Notes: generated by a model not told the origin, from the sequence alone. 64,000 nucleotides of DNA from Bemisia tabaci (GCF_918797505.1 NC_092797.1:48086157-48150156); one strand, 5' to 3'. Positions 11,762-23,319 are shown, numbered from the stretch's first letter. Made by a program: numbers and translations.

Positions 11762-11980
11762 TCACTGGTAAAAAAGTAGCTTGCAGACTATTAAAGACAT
11801 TGACAAGGAACAATACTCTTGATTCAATGGGATTTTTGCTCGAATCGAAAGGAAATCCGCTTAAATCAGGAGGCTTGGCTCTTCGATTCAAGGAAAAATC
11901 CGTTGGAATCAAGAGTATTTTTTCTTGTCAATGTTATTGAGAGTCTGGACTCTAGATCCAAGCGATTTTTTTTTCCAGTG
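11762..11980. mobile_element. G-family MITE (copy G1)
   Basis: It starts cactggtaaaaaagtag and ends ttttttttccagtg. Inside are the G-family hallmarks tactcttgattcaat, nested gaatcaagagtattttttc, and gactctagatccaa. Copies G2-G4 lie at 23320, 43261 and 58406. Confidence 0.85.
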
Positions 11981-14565
11981 TTAATCTCAATAGGGCGTAA
12001 GCCCAAAAATTTAGGAAAAAAGTTAGGATACTAGCAACTTGTGGGCAAAATTTTGATGCCTCATAAACTATAATCTTCCTTCGTCGCTGGAGGCTATCAA
12101 AACGGAAAACCATGAGAGGGGGAGGAAACGTTTCGCCCGAGCTCACGGGTGAAACATAAAAATTTATTGGACGGGAGCTCATTCTCGAATTTCGAAGTTG
12201 CACTATTGCAACAGAAGTTTTGCGGTTCTCTCACACTTTTCCTATGAATGAACTCTGCAAGATCTTCTGGTTCTTTTTTCAAGAGTTCGTTACGGATGAA
12301 TACAACCTTTCACTTTGAAATAAAATAACGTCAACAGAAGTAGAGTCACAGTCAAAGTATATATTGATATTAATACCTTCATTTTCTTTCTTTTCCTTTG
12401 ACTCCCTTTTATTTCTGCACAAGATCGTGTTGTTAGACTGCTGCGAGCTCTGACCGCTCCGCGCCTTATGCGTTACGCGTTATGCGTTACACTTATGGCG
12501 TTTTTAGGCGTCTATGTTTCCTCCAACCTTAACATTTCATTTCAAGACAACCTCACATTTTGTCATTTATCGTATCGTGATGGTTCAGATAAGAGTTGCA
12601 TAGAGAGTTACAATAAATAATTTCGTAATTTTTACCAAGAAGTTCGTGTTTATTCTCATCTTCATTTATCCTTCACAAAATCGCATTCTTCATCTCGACA
12701 TGTTTCAAAATTTCTATAGGAACATCCCTGGATCTGTAAAACGTTCTTACAACTAGCGATGTGAAACAAAAATTTGTGACAGATTATGCGGAGAAAATGA
12801 GTGTATAACGCATTATTTCCTTTGCTACTTTACTGGTCTACAATGGTGGAGCCGGTTTCAATTTCCTAACGTAAATTTCAATTAAATGCGCAACAAAGAA
12901 GCGAGTCAGTCCCACTGACCATGGACCAGAAGAATAGACAATATTCCGTTAATGACACAATTCCTTTTTTGATTCAGACAAAAATTGCTCCTCCATATAA
13001 CTCGCTTCTGTGGACTAAAATTATGTTTTCCCGTCATGGGTTGCAAATAAATAAATCCTGCACTATAAACTCATAACCCTCGGGTTTGTGACGTTGAAAT
13101 ATAGATCGCGCCTATCTCATTTATATTAATGGGGAAAGATCGACCAATTTTTGGTTTGTAAATTTTTGCAATGTGTTTCTTTAAGTATCTAAAATATTCA
13201 TCCAAAAAGTAGACAAAATTGATGTGCTTATCTCTTGATTAATAGGTGGATAAACTCATAAACAGCTTTACTCCATTGTGCGTTGCATCATCATCGGTTA
13301 AATTTAATTTTCCTGACAGAAAAATAGGATCTGTCTTCCGGGTGTCAAAAGAGTGAGTGTATTCTCTATGATCTCTTAAAAATTTAAAATTTTCCTTACT
13401 GTTTTCGATCAAAAATATGAAACACCGGAAAATTTTTTTTATTGCGGAATGCAGTGAAGTTGATTGAGATGAAAGATATCAAAATAATGAGAAATTAAAA
13501 TTTTTTGGAAAAATCTTAGATCGAATGGCAGAATTTGTTCAAAAGCCACGGCACTTATGTTATGAGGGGCGACGCAAGTATCACGTAAGGCTTTTAAACA
13601 CCCTCTTATCCCATGTAAGACATCCTTGAGATTACCTCTTACCCCTTTTGAATTACTTGAATCTGGCTAAGACTGTCTTCTCCTCCCCAATTTTTCAGAA
13701 AATAACAGAGAAAATGCTGAAAAATAACTGAAAAAATTATTTTCATTGAAAAATATTCAAATGAGCGACCTACGCAAAATTAAATTTGACCTCCTTATTT
13801 TACCCTCGCGGAATACGGTACGGCAAGCTTAGCTGCTCCCCTCCCTTACCGAAATTGACTTTCGGCGCACGGCTTCCAACGTAGAATGCGCAATGTATCA
13901 AAGACAGAACATCAGTCGTTTTGGCATTAGATACCTCGTCAGTTACACCTTTTGTTATTTTTCCAGCCTGGTCTGGCAAACCTGCTCCGGCAGGGGCAAA
14001 TTGCATTTCCCGCCGCACTCGGGGGCCCCGGGGCCGGAGCCGCTGGGACTGGGATTAATAACGCCTAACGCCATATTGACGTGAATTTACACTGTTCCAG
14101 GTTAACTTTTGCACCCGCGAGGAATCGTGTTAACTGTTAATTCCCCCACAACAACAGCTTGCTTGCTCCGACCGTCCCGCCTAACGTGCACCCCCGCCCC
14201 ACCCCGGCGGCCCCAGCGGGGCTCCAGACACTGATGCTAATTTTTTAAGCCGATGATGTCATTTGCATAACGGTCGCCGTCGTCGTGCCCTTTTGCTTAA
14301 GGCTAATGACGAAGGCACCCAGGATCCGGCTTTTATTGACCGCGACCCTTCGCGAGAAAACATGCTCGAGATCGCACTGCAAAGGCAAGGCTGCGATACG
14401 CGCTGAAATCAACCGGCGATTCGTTCGAGGGTGATGCAAGAGGGTCATTCTCTTCACTTACTGAAAAATGGGCGTACAGGGACGAACAAGAGAATTTAAT
14501 CTGCATGTATGGAAAAAAATAAATAAAAAAAACATTTGATTGGCTCGTCTATACATGACGCCTAT
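11981..14565. other. No gene seen; mostly AT-rich, GC-rich at the right end
   Basis: A short tandem of gcgttacgcgttat-type units lies near 12467-12491. The part from 13800 to 14420 is GC- and CpG-rich. Small open frames there have no recognisable product. Confidence 0.4.
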
Positions 14566-15001
14566 TAGTGGCGCACAGTGGATCGAGTCAATAGGAGAGG
14601 TCGGACAAAATAGTGAAAAATTTAAACGCTTGAAACTTCGTTTACACAAAACTTTGAAGTTCTAAAAGTGGTTCTATTGGTTTCCACGTGAAATTTTCTG
14701 CCAAAAGCATCTTGTAAAATATAAAATGTGACAAAATAAACATTAACATACATACATTACACGATACACACCTACATTACCTTTGTATTTTAAGTCAAAA
14801 TTTCATGTCCGACCTCTCTAATTGACTTGATCCATTGTGTGGCGTGGCGTGTTTTGGATGTATCGATTGATCTGCTGTTTAAACCTATGGGAAATGATCG
14901 ATAAACAGGGTGTTCGCAACAGACATCAATTAAAAGTAAATTCTTGAACATAGCCTCAAATGGAGAAATATTGAGAATCGATCATTCATGCCTCGCCACT
15001 A
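14566..15001. mobile_element. A-family MITE (copy A2), split by D1
   Basis: The left end AGTGGCG (14566-14572) is separated from tggcgtggcgtgttttg (14840 on) by the D1 insertion. The body then follows the family (atcgattgatc, gatcgataaacagggtgt) and ends cctcgccactag. D1 landed inside the A2 terminal repeat, so A2 is older. Confidence 0.75.
14573..14839. mobile_element. D-family Transib-like MITE (copy D1), 5-bp TSD TGGCG
   Basis: The element begins CACAGTG and ends in the complement CATTGTG. It is flanked by TGGCG at 14568-14572 and 14840-14844. The termini (gatcgagtcaat block, agaggtcgg) form roughly 35-bp inverted repeats. Five-base GC-rich duplications and CACWRTG ends are known hallmarks of the Transib superfamily. 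It has no open frame of note, so it is non-autonomous. Confidence 0.85.
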
Positions 15002-16886
15002 GTTTAAAAGTTCGTACCATACGTACGATCTGTCTTTAATTGAGCAATTCTTACTTAATTGATATTTTCTTATTTATGCTTTTTTTGCACGAATCCGTGT
15101 AGTTTCACCATCGATATTGGACTCGGACCCTCTATCACACGGTTGACGGAGATGCTCACACAATCTCAGCTTCATGAACTTCCCATTGAACTTGAGAGTT
15201 AATTTTAGAGGTAACGTATGACCTATGACATCGTCGTGTCAGTCGCAAATTTATATACCATTAGTTATTTCGTAAAATTTTCAAACGTCGTAACACATTT
15301 GAAATCAACTACTCAAAGCAGAGTACACTCGCAAGGATCACGATATTACATCTATTTACTGCACGAAAGTAAGCGTTACGATTCAGGAGTCGAGGAGATA
15401 ACTATTTTAACTTCTGGGCAGGTTATTTTGCCTATCCGGTCAATTGAAGGCACTTGTTATTCGTGGCATCAGATGAACATAGAGGCAGCATTTAAGAACT
15501 ACGGAAAGCACTTCCTTCGATTTCCTCTTCCACTTTCCTCCGGCCTACATTTTTATTTATGGCTCAACATAAAACCACCTATGTCCGGGAGAAAATTAAT
15601 GACACTTGCGTTGTTTCTGTTACGAAGCAAAAATAGTGGTTAATAATTGAATTTTTCCTTAATCGGGGAACATTTTGCTGCAAAACTGAATGGGTTTACC
15701 TTGACTACTTGATATTTGAGTTGGTTATGATGTGTATACGATGACCATTTTGGAGAATTTTCCTTGCTCTATCTTCAAGTATACTTATTCTTCACGACAC
15801 TAGTCGCACGCCATGAACACAAAATGATAAAATTATTCTGAAAATACAGAAATACCAAAAAATGTTTACAAAGTTACTACCTTTAACAGAAGCACCGCCC
15901 TTGTAACATCATCGATTTCGATCGAATTGGACAGTATTTATGTCGTCTATGTATCTTGGTTGAAGTTATATTCTCGTAAAAAAAAAAAAAATAGTATTTT
16001 CGTTTTTTTGTATCTATGTATTTTTAAGGTAATTCTATCATACTGTGTTTGTGAGCATGACTAGTGTCGTAAGGATTAAGTATATCTGCAGCCTGGTTCT
16101 TGAAATATATGTCGTCAAAACAAGAATCGAAAATTGATATATTACACGGCGCAGATAGGGCTACGTCTTGTATCTTGCCGACAAAGCCAACTAAAGTTTC
16201 AACAATCAGGCAGCAGATGATAGACCAAGTAACAGCTTCAAAATGATCATATTATAAACATCATGAGTAAATTAAACGGGTAGTCAAGGTAAATGCATTC
16301 AACTTCTCAGAAATAGTGATCCTGGTTTCAAAATATAGTCAAAAGATCATGCCGATACGTCAGAATTCCTCGTGACATTCGACAACAAGCGGAGGCTTAG
16401 AACAATCTAATCTGGGCGTTTCGGCGAGAATCCACACGCGTAATTCATCTTCTTTTGTGCTTTCTCGCCTCCCGAGTTAGCGCCCAGCGGTGGATCCGCG
16501 TCCTCCTTAATGGAACCAAAAATCGCGCCAGCCGAGTGATGTCCCCATCTCCCGCCTGCGCCGCGTCCTCCTATACAAAAACCGCGTAAGTGCCCGGAGA
16601 ATCTTAGCAGGAGTTACGCGCCTCTTGTTCGAGCACCTCCATCGAGTGGCTGTTCCCTCAGGTATCTCCTTCCCGAGTTAATGACGCAGAAGCTCCCTCA
16701 AATGACTCAGCCTTGATGAAAGCTCTCTCGACGCCGGGAAAAACTTCTGGAACCCTCATCGAGCCGGATATTTGAATAGGCATTAAAGAGAATCACCATC
16801 AGCACCGATGGCCGGTTTTTTGTCTTCTTTTGTGCATCCTGTTCTGCAGTGAATCTTCCAGAAACCTGGAAATCGTCGTGCCTATG
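15002..16886. other. No gene supported
   Basis: A 141-codon open frame (15218-15643, plus) has no recognisable domain. A 13-base A run lies at about 15979-15991. The stretch 16430-16640 is GC-richer. No repeat family of this window is evident. Confidence 0.4.
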
Positions 16887-17120
16887 CTGCCGTGCTGAGG
16901 AAAAACGCCGTATAAACCCTGAGGCGTTGCTAAATTCCCTCTGGTAAATCACGAATTCTCGGGATTTGTAAACATTTCTCTTCCGTTGTTTTCAGATGAT
17001 TTAGTTCACAATTTCACCTACAGTAAAAATGCTCATAGCTTTTCTGAAAAATAAAAATTTCATCGAAGGACATTTGGCAACTCTCGAATATTCATACGGC
17101 ACTTTTCTTTAGCAAGGTAG
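16887..17120. mobile_element. C-family MITE (copy C1)
   Basis: The left end is ctgccgtgctgaggaaaaac and then gccgtata. The right end has catttggcaactctcgaat, then catacggc and ctttagcaaggtag, complementary in layout. The interior carries the aaatttcctc/acatttctc blocks seen in other C copies. Boundaries are approximate. Confidence 0.8.
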
Positions 17121-17744
17121 TGTGGGCCATCTCTGATTAGATGACGGGTTTGGAGGACAAGTGGGATAAGCGCAATTTTTGAAAAAAAAATGGGATGTCA
17201 ATTATTTCTACTAAAACTAATTTAAATTCATATTCTGGGAAATATTCATCGAGAAAATTCAATTTTTAAGCATAAAAAAGTGAGTTCGAACTTCCTTTCC
17301 GCCTTAAGGCTTCATGCAATTTTCAAACTTTAGACGTGTATTTCTTGAAATCTCAAGAACGGCACTTGTGCGCCTTGTCCTCTAAGCCCCTCAGATGTCT
17401 TGCTTTGAAAACTTCCCTGCTCCGAAAAGATTCAAACCCTGTTTTTTTTCCAGAATAGTTGTTTTTAGGGCCGCGCGCATGTTTTAACCCTCAGATGCCC
17501 AGGACTTTTTTTATACGAAAATTTCTGCATCGGGTGAAATTGACCCGCATTTAAATACATTGATTTTTATAATTGAGGTATTATCTTTTTATTTCTACGT
17601 TTTTTAAAGTAAGAAATACTTTTTTGTGTCACAGTTTCACCTTTTTGGTGGCATACAAGAGCTTTACTACCCCCTCTTCATCCGCCACATGTTATGTTTC
17701 CAGAAGAGATAGTTGGACGTGCGCCCTTTGAGAGACTTGAGAGA
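17121..17744. other. No gene or repeat recognised
   Basis: AT-rich sequence with short T runs. I see no open frame of interest and no inverted repeat. Confidence 0.4.
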
Positions 17745-17985
17745 CCTTTAAACTTTTTTCTTTCTTTCTTCAAAAGGAGCATTGATTTGAACACATACGT
17801 ACTTGTATATTTTGAGAAAACGCAACCTTAACTTTCCTAAAATTTCAAAAAGGAGAGACGCAAGAATGCGCGGTGACGACGGCGCAGAGATACAACTATT
17901 CGTGCTCGATGGATATCCGTATTGCATCTGCAAATTTGAAGGCGCGAGGCGTGAACTCGCAATCTCCGCTCTATAATGTCTTTAA
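17745..17985. repeat. B-family interspersed repeat (copy B3)
   Basis: It has the core gacgacggcgcagagataca (17875-17894), then ctattcgtgctcgatgga, gcatctgcaaatttgaaggc and gcgtgaactcgcaatc. It is preceded by tattttgagaaaa, as in B1 and B4. Confidence 0.75.
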
Positions 17986-18178
17986 GGTGTCGCCTGAGAA
18001 ACCTAGTGCCTCTTGAACCTACCTAGGGTATCCTTCTAGATCAAGAGCCATTTCACTTTGACAAAGCCCTTTCATTTCCAATTCTCGAGCCAAGAAATCT
18101 ACACCCATCTCAACTTGTGTCTGAGTTCGACTCAACTGATCTCTGGTTTTTCTTGCTGCACAATTTATAGCACATTGA

Positions 18179-18600
18179 CAGGGGCGGACTGGCCCGGGTG
18201 GGCGGTTGGGGATCCCCAACTATCAATTCTCCAGAAAGCTATCTGGGGCCCCCACGAGGGCTTAAAAAAATATAAAAAAATTCACTCAAGCCCCAGTCTT
18301 GAACTGCAATGAGTGTAAGGGGCCTCGAAATCCGGAAGAGCACCCAGGCCCCGCTGAATATAAAATACTATGAAGGATAGAGAAAATATTTCTTCAGTTT
18401 CAGGAAAAAGTAAAGTAAATACGTGAAGTACATCTTTTTTGAACACTCAAATTGTTCACATCTTTTAAGCTAAGACCGCCTAAAATTTGATCTAGGTGGG
18501 GCTCTTTTTAGAAAATTTTCCGGGGGAGGCCCCCCGGACCCCCCTGAAACCCCTGCGCTAGCTTCGCCCAACCAACGATTTTGTACCCAGTCCGCCCCTG
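18179..18600. mobile_element. Non-autonomous hAT element with exact 8-bp TSD CACATTGA
   Basis: This 422-bp element is flanked by CACATTGA at 18171-18178 and 18601-18608. Its ends are CAGGGGCGGACTGG and the exact complement (14 bp). Ends of this type with an 8-bp duplication are typical of hAT. The interior is GC-rich near both ends (ggggatcccc; gggggaggccccc) and AT-rich in the middle. It encodes no transposase. Confidence 0.95.
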
Positions 18601-18608
18601 CACATTGA

Positions 18609-19511
18609 TTAAAGAAACAGAAAAAAAATGTGAAAATAATGATGCTCGATGTGGCGTTTTTGCCTCGCAGTTTGAAAACGCAGCTGCTCTGCGTGGAGCC
18701 CTCATTGAAGATTCTCAGCCTTCCCCTTGTCAGCATCGGTTTTAGTTGGACGCGTCGAGGAGATTGTATTTGTGCAACACATTTTGTCGTGGGAAGAGAC
18801 GGGGAAAAGCGGGAGCAACGTGCCCCTATAATCTAGGAGATCCTTTGAACCTCGGTGCGTTATGATAGTGAGGAGCTCTCACGAGTATTCGCAAACACGT
18901 TTTGATTCGTCGAGTCAATTAATGTAGATTTCGAGGAGGCGAAAAGAACATTGTACAGCGTGCTCCGTTGTTGTCAAATTCTTTCCTTTACTGTCGTAGA
19001 AGCTTCCGAATGAATACAGTGAAAAATTTAAATTTGACTACCATGTAGGGTAAAATCGTTCAAGATGGTACCTCATTCCTTCGATACGAATTCAATGACT
19101 TCCACCTCATCATTCGAGCTTGCGGGCCTTGGTTTTGTGCCCGGAAAAATTGGATCGATGAACTAAAAAGTAACGGCGGTGCTGTAGAAGAATAAACTGC
19201 TATACGGCAAGGAAAAAGGTACTTGGCGCGAGGAGTGTAATAAGACCACACGATTTCATAACAATCAGAAACGATCCATCATAGTTTGTATAGCCCTTGT
19301 AAACACAAATTAATATTTTCTTGTGTACAACAGAAAAAAAAACCAAAAAAAGGAAGGAAGCAAAAGAAAAGTACCGCAGTAAGTGTTATTTTATAACTCA
19401 ATGAAACACTGCCGTGGTAAAGAGTTTCTCAGGAAAATCTGCGTTTTCTCATTTCGATTTCTCTAAATTGCCACAGATCGTAGACATGTGAAAACGGATG
19501 AAGTGGGAAGC

Positions 19512-19546
<35 letters not shown>

Positions 19547-21133
19547 TCAAAATTCCGCTATTTAAATTATCAGAAAAATCTACTTCGGAAATATCAGGCA
19601 ATAAAGTAATTTTCATGGACATTTTGATTAAATAGTCTTTCCAGTGAGCTTTGAAGTTTGAAGTATCAAGGCAACCCTAAGTTGCAAATAGTGAAGTTGG
19701 AGGTGAATTTCAGACTTTCGGGACGTAATTATTCTAATTTTTGAGTCATTTCCTAACCTGGGAACTATACTTTTTGTTTTAGCAACAGTTTTTAACATGC
19801 CTTCTTGAACGATCGAGAATGATATTTGGAAAAATTGTATTCTTAATCGGCTATCGGCAACCGTGTCGATTATATTCATTTTCCATCGAGCGTGTCTTTT
19901 CCGAAGTTCGAACCTTGAGCAATCAATAGAGACTTTAATTTATGGGAGCGACAATTCCAGGGATCTCTGAAAACCATTCTTGCCGTGACATGGCATTCAG
20001 ATGAGGCCCTCTTGACTACCTCTCCATTAATGCTCTTCATTTTGGCTTTATTCTAAGCGGTCTCTCCTCGCTTAGCGAACTGTCTCACCGAGAGAGCTCG
20101 ATTGGAATGGAAACATTATGCCGATCAAAGGAAGCTGTTAGGCTCACGACATTTGCGAGCGATTTCAGCGTCCGTACCCGCGAAATTCAGTCTTCAACAA
20201 CGAGGGATTTGAGCGGAAGAACAGCTTAAATACGTCGACATTGCTGTGGAAATTCGAGACGGTGGTTGCTTTAGCTGTGAAAATATTTTCCTTTTCAAAC
20301 TAAATTTGATTTGTTTTCGCATTCATATAGAAAAAAAGAATCGTTGCTCTTACAATGCTTATGGTGGATTCGGAGGTTCAAATAACCGCGGTTTTTATCT
20401 CCTTGCCATCGATCATCATTAGGAAAAAATATTTATTGAGATATTATTTTGACTAAAAGCGTGATTTTTTGTCGACAAAATTGGTTTCCCTGAGTTCAAA
20501 TCCGTGCGGATTTGACTGAAAGTCGGTTTTCTTGATTAAAGAAGCGTTGCTTTGCTCTCGTTTTTAAACTCAAACTTAATGATTAATTATAGTAAAAATT
20601 AAAAAATTTACGGATCTCTCCGTTTTTATGAAATGCATTTTTTACCCGAACACCTCACAAGGAACCTGCGTATACGGTCGGCATTCCCGCAAGGGGCTCA
20701 AATCAAAACAGCTGCAAAATGTGACCTCATGGTCGCTCCAGTATACATGGCGACTCTAATGTACTCCATGAATGTAATGTTTGGACGAATCCTTCAAGTG
20801 ATTTGCCTGGATCACACGATTAAATGAAGCCATCAATGTGGCGATGTCATCAAAGTCATCAGGGTTCCAGTTTTCTGAATTTTAACTCACGTTGGCTAAA
20901 AATTCCAACTTACTGTCTGTGCGACTCGTGCGTCTACTAGAATCAGTTTGTGAGAGTTCTATCTGGTTCCGCTAATACCAATCAGAGATCTCTATGCCAT
21001 CAAATTACAAATCGCTGCACTGTCGTACCTAATTTCATGGCATAAAGATTCCTGATTGGCACGTGGAAACCTACGGCGCAGTGACCTCTCTAGTTTGATA
21101 ATTTCGTTTGATCGTGTGCCTCAGGCTAATGAA
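18609..21133. other. No gene seen; 31-base poly-T
   Basis: A pure T run covers 19514-19544. A faint C-like start (actgccgtggtaaag) is at about 19407. If the transporter exon to the right begins the coding region, this is likely part of its first intron. Confidence 0.4.
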
Positions 21134-21621
21134 ATGGACTATTTCTATCAAACGGAACTGAGCGCCAATTTGAGTTCCTTTTGAGGAATTTAGAATCCCA
21201 GATAGCGCGTTCTGTCAAACGGACCTAAGCGCCATGGAAAAGCATTGCGAGTATAGGACGGAATGAGCCCGACGCCTGGTTCCGTCGCCAGTCCAAGCTC
21301 CCCTCTACACTGAAAAAACGAGATTAAGGCTGGGCCCTAGAATTGCTTCACCTCCACCGCTACAGGGGCAGGCCCTGCGCGGGTAAGGCCCAGCCCTACC
21401 TGGACAGGGTCTAGCTCTTACCAGGTAGGGCTGAACCCTGGAGCAGGTAGATTTGGGCTCTACGCGCGCCGGGCCTGCTTTTATGGCGGTGGAGGTGAAG
21501 CAATTTTACCTACCCGGTTAGGGCTGGGACCTTCGGCGCAGGTACCAGCCCTAAACTCGTTTTTTCCGTGTACCTTCCTCACCCTATGGCGTTTAGGTCC
21601 GTTTGATAGAAATACGTCCAA
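21134..21621. mobile_element. L-family MITE (copy L1), split by H
   Basis: The left end (atggactatttctatcaaac, then ggaactgagcgcc) and right end (ggcgtttaggtccgtttgat, then agaaatacgtcca) are inverted repeats of about 30 bp. H sits inside. A second, internal copy of the end (ctgtcaaacggacctaagcg) lies near 21211. The right end lies about 26 bp from the transporter exon's splice donor. Confidence 0.75.
21308..21570. mobile_element. H-family MITE, GC-rich, TA target duplication
   Basis: It runs from cactgaaaaaacgag to ctcgttttttccgtg with TA on both sides (21306-21307, 21571-21572). The interior repeats AGGGCTG, CAGCCCT, CAGGTAG and CTACCTG in both directions, and an outer pair aattgcttcacctccaccgc / its complement. 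Its terminal motif is shared with F, G and I, but the interior is unrelated. Confidence 0.9.
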
Positions 21622-21646
21622 ATAGGATACTGATGAGCTTTGACTG

Positions 21647-21648
21647 AC
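21647..21648 (-). other. Splice donor of transporter exon
   Basis: On the minus strand the exon ends ...GATGCAG followed by GTCAGT. The break falls after the first base of a codon (phase 1), just after the TM1 region. Confidence 0.75.
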
Positions 21649-22159
21649 CTGCATCAACGGCGGAGTGCTTGAACCTGGCGGCCGTTGGCTGGAGGAGGAC
21701 GCCGAAGGAGAGCTGGAGTCCGTGGTTGAGGAGGTGGACGAGGACGGCGGAAGCGACGACTACATAGCCCCAACCACCCTCGGGGTAGTAGTGCCGGTTG
21801 AGGGTGGCCGTCTTGCGGGGGTCCAAGGCGAGGCCCGGGTGGGTGTCCGAGCTGATGCCCAGGAGGGGCGTCTCGGACTCTGGGGCGTGCTGCTGGCGCT
21901 CGCGGGCGGCCGCGGCGGCCTCGGCGGCGGCGGCGACGGCGGCGCAGTGGGCGCACTCCAGCTGGGAGCGCGGCTGGGCGTCCCCGCTGACCAGCTTGAC
22001 GACCACCGGCCACGTGTTGCTCCGCCCGAGGATCATCTCCCGGTCGCCCGCCCCCTCCTCTCCGCCCGAGCCCCCGCCGCCCCCGCCGCCGCCGCCCAAA
22101 CAGCTCTCTAGCTCCAATTCGTACGCGCAGCACACCACCCGCCCATTCTTCACGCACAT
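21649..22159 (-). CDS. Monocarboxylate transporter (SLC16/MCT family), first coding exon
   Basis: This exon encodes 170 residues plus one base of the N-terminus of an MCT-like proton-linked or facilitative carrier of the major facilitator superfamily, expected in the plasma membrane. Residues 22-30 are nine glycines, and an alanine-rich acidic stretch spans about 70-86. The family signature before the first membrane span is PEGGWGYVV (126-134). It is followed by a hydrophobic TM1 (about 132-156) with HGLQLSFGVLL, typical of insect MCTs. The start ATG lies four bases after a good splice acceptor, so the 5' UTR is probably in an upstream exon. The frame stays open for a few codons past 21649, but the GTCAGT donor there gives a sensible exon end. 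The remaining membrane spans must lie at lower coordinates and were not found. The cytosolic N-terminus is unusually long and low in complexity. Substrate cannot be told from this exon. The MCT assignment is firm. Confidence 0.88.
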
Positions 22160-22163
22160 GACC

Positions 22164-22165
22164 CT
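22164..22165 (-). other. Splice acceptor of transporter exon
   Basis: On the minus strand a pyrimidine-rich cccgttgtttgtgttgcag precedes the exon, which begins GGTCATG at 22163. It sits four bases before the chosen start codon. Confidence 0.75.
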
Positions 22166-22363
22166 GCAACACAAACAACGGGATGATTACGTTTAGCGAC
22201 ACTAAAAAAATCAGCGACCGCAGGGCCGAATATGCATTTCTTGCACATTAGGCTGGACATCGATGGGCGCCCAAAAAGTAGGCGCTCTATGGGGGGAGGA
22301 GTGGTCCTAGACCTCTCTACCCTTCAACAGAAAAAAAGAAGTGTCAGGTATATTCCCCTCGAA

Positions 22364-22738
22364 TTGGACGTATTTCTATCAAACAGATTTATGTGCTGGT
22401 GAGAAGTATGGGGTGTGCTCGTCAGTTATCTGGTCGTAAGAATGAATGGGAATAATAAAGCGCCAGTGACGTCGACGGAGATGGATGCCGTCGTCGCGGC
22501 TATTCGCAGTGGTCATTAACACATGAGCCCTGTCCACAACGCTCTCTTGCCATGCCCGCGGCTCATGAGTTCCGCATTCAGTTGGCATATAGTTCTGTTT
22601 GCTGAATTTAAAATCCCGCTTTTCCAATTCCTTAAAAGGAATCGCTCCCCCTTTTACATTATTTCTTATGCAGCTTTCTAGAGCATACCCCATATTTCTC
22701 ACCTGCACATGGTTCTGTTCGATAGAAATACGTCCAAT
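22364..22738. mobile_element. L-family MITE (copy L2)
   Basis: The ends aattggacgtatttctatca and its complement (tgatagaaatacgtccaatt form) continue inward through gtgagaagtatggggtgtgct and the complementary catatttctcacc block. The interior has cgccagtgacgtcg and catgagccctgtccacaac, shared with L3 and L4 but inverted. Confidence 0.9.
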
Positions 22739-23024
22739 TGAAGCGCTGGGTGCAGGAAGAGCATTTCATGATTGTGATCTCTCAGGATCTCCGTTAACGG
22801 TTCATCCATCATATTTAAAGCAAATGGGATTCGTTAAAACTTTCACTGAATTTTCTTTACGATTTTACAATGCTAAAAACTGAAAATTTCAGGAAATTCA
22901 CTCTAGAGATTCCTCTATAAAAGAAAAATTAGCGGTGGAAATTCTGAAACACCGCAACCAAGAAATGCCTCGAGTTTCCATTTCCATTCCGAGTTTGCCA
23001 TTTCTGCACCCAACGCTTCAATTG
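22735..23024. mobile_element. T-family MITE (copy T2), abutting L2
   Basis: The left end caattgaagcgctgggtgca and right end tgcacccaacgcttcaattg are inverted repeats of 20 bp with one mismatch. It shares its last few bases with the end of L2. T1 at 7942 is related. Confidence 0.85.
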
Positions 23025-23319
23025 TGGCACTTAACGCTTTGGCTCAGCTATAGCAAACTATGAAGGGTGGGAAAGGAATCATGTTTGATTGAGAAGACTG
23101 CTGAAACCGTTGTAGTGCGCGATTTGACTCACGTAGAGTATTGTGTTTCTTGTGACCGGGCAATTCAAATTTCCCGTAACTAATGTAAAATTAAAACGTT
23201 CATATCTCAGTCAGGGGTTAATTTCAGTAATTTTTGATGCAAGGATCGTGTTTTACATGACATTCTGGATAAGAAACATGTATTAGAATGCTTAAATTTG
23301 TACCTTGTCTCATGGTCCG

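Noticed and set aside
15218..15643. 141-codon plus-strand open frame
   Set aside because: No recognisable domain, no splice or promoter context; such a length can occur by chance in 64 kb.
21665..22196. Plus-strand and alternative-frame open frames over the transporter exon
   Set aside because: They are GC-driven shadows; only the minus frame carries the MCT signature and fits the splice sites.
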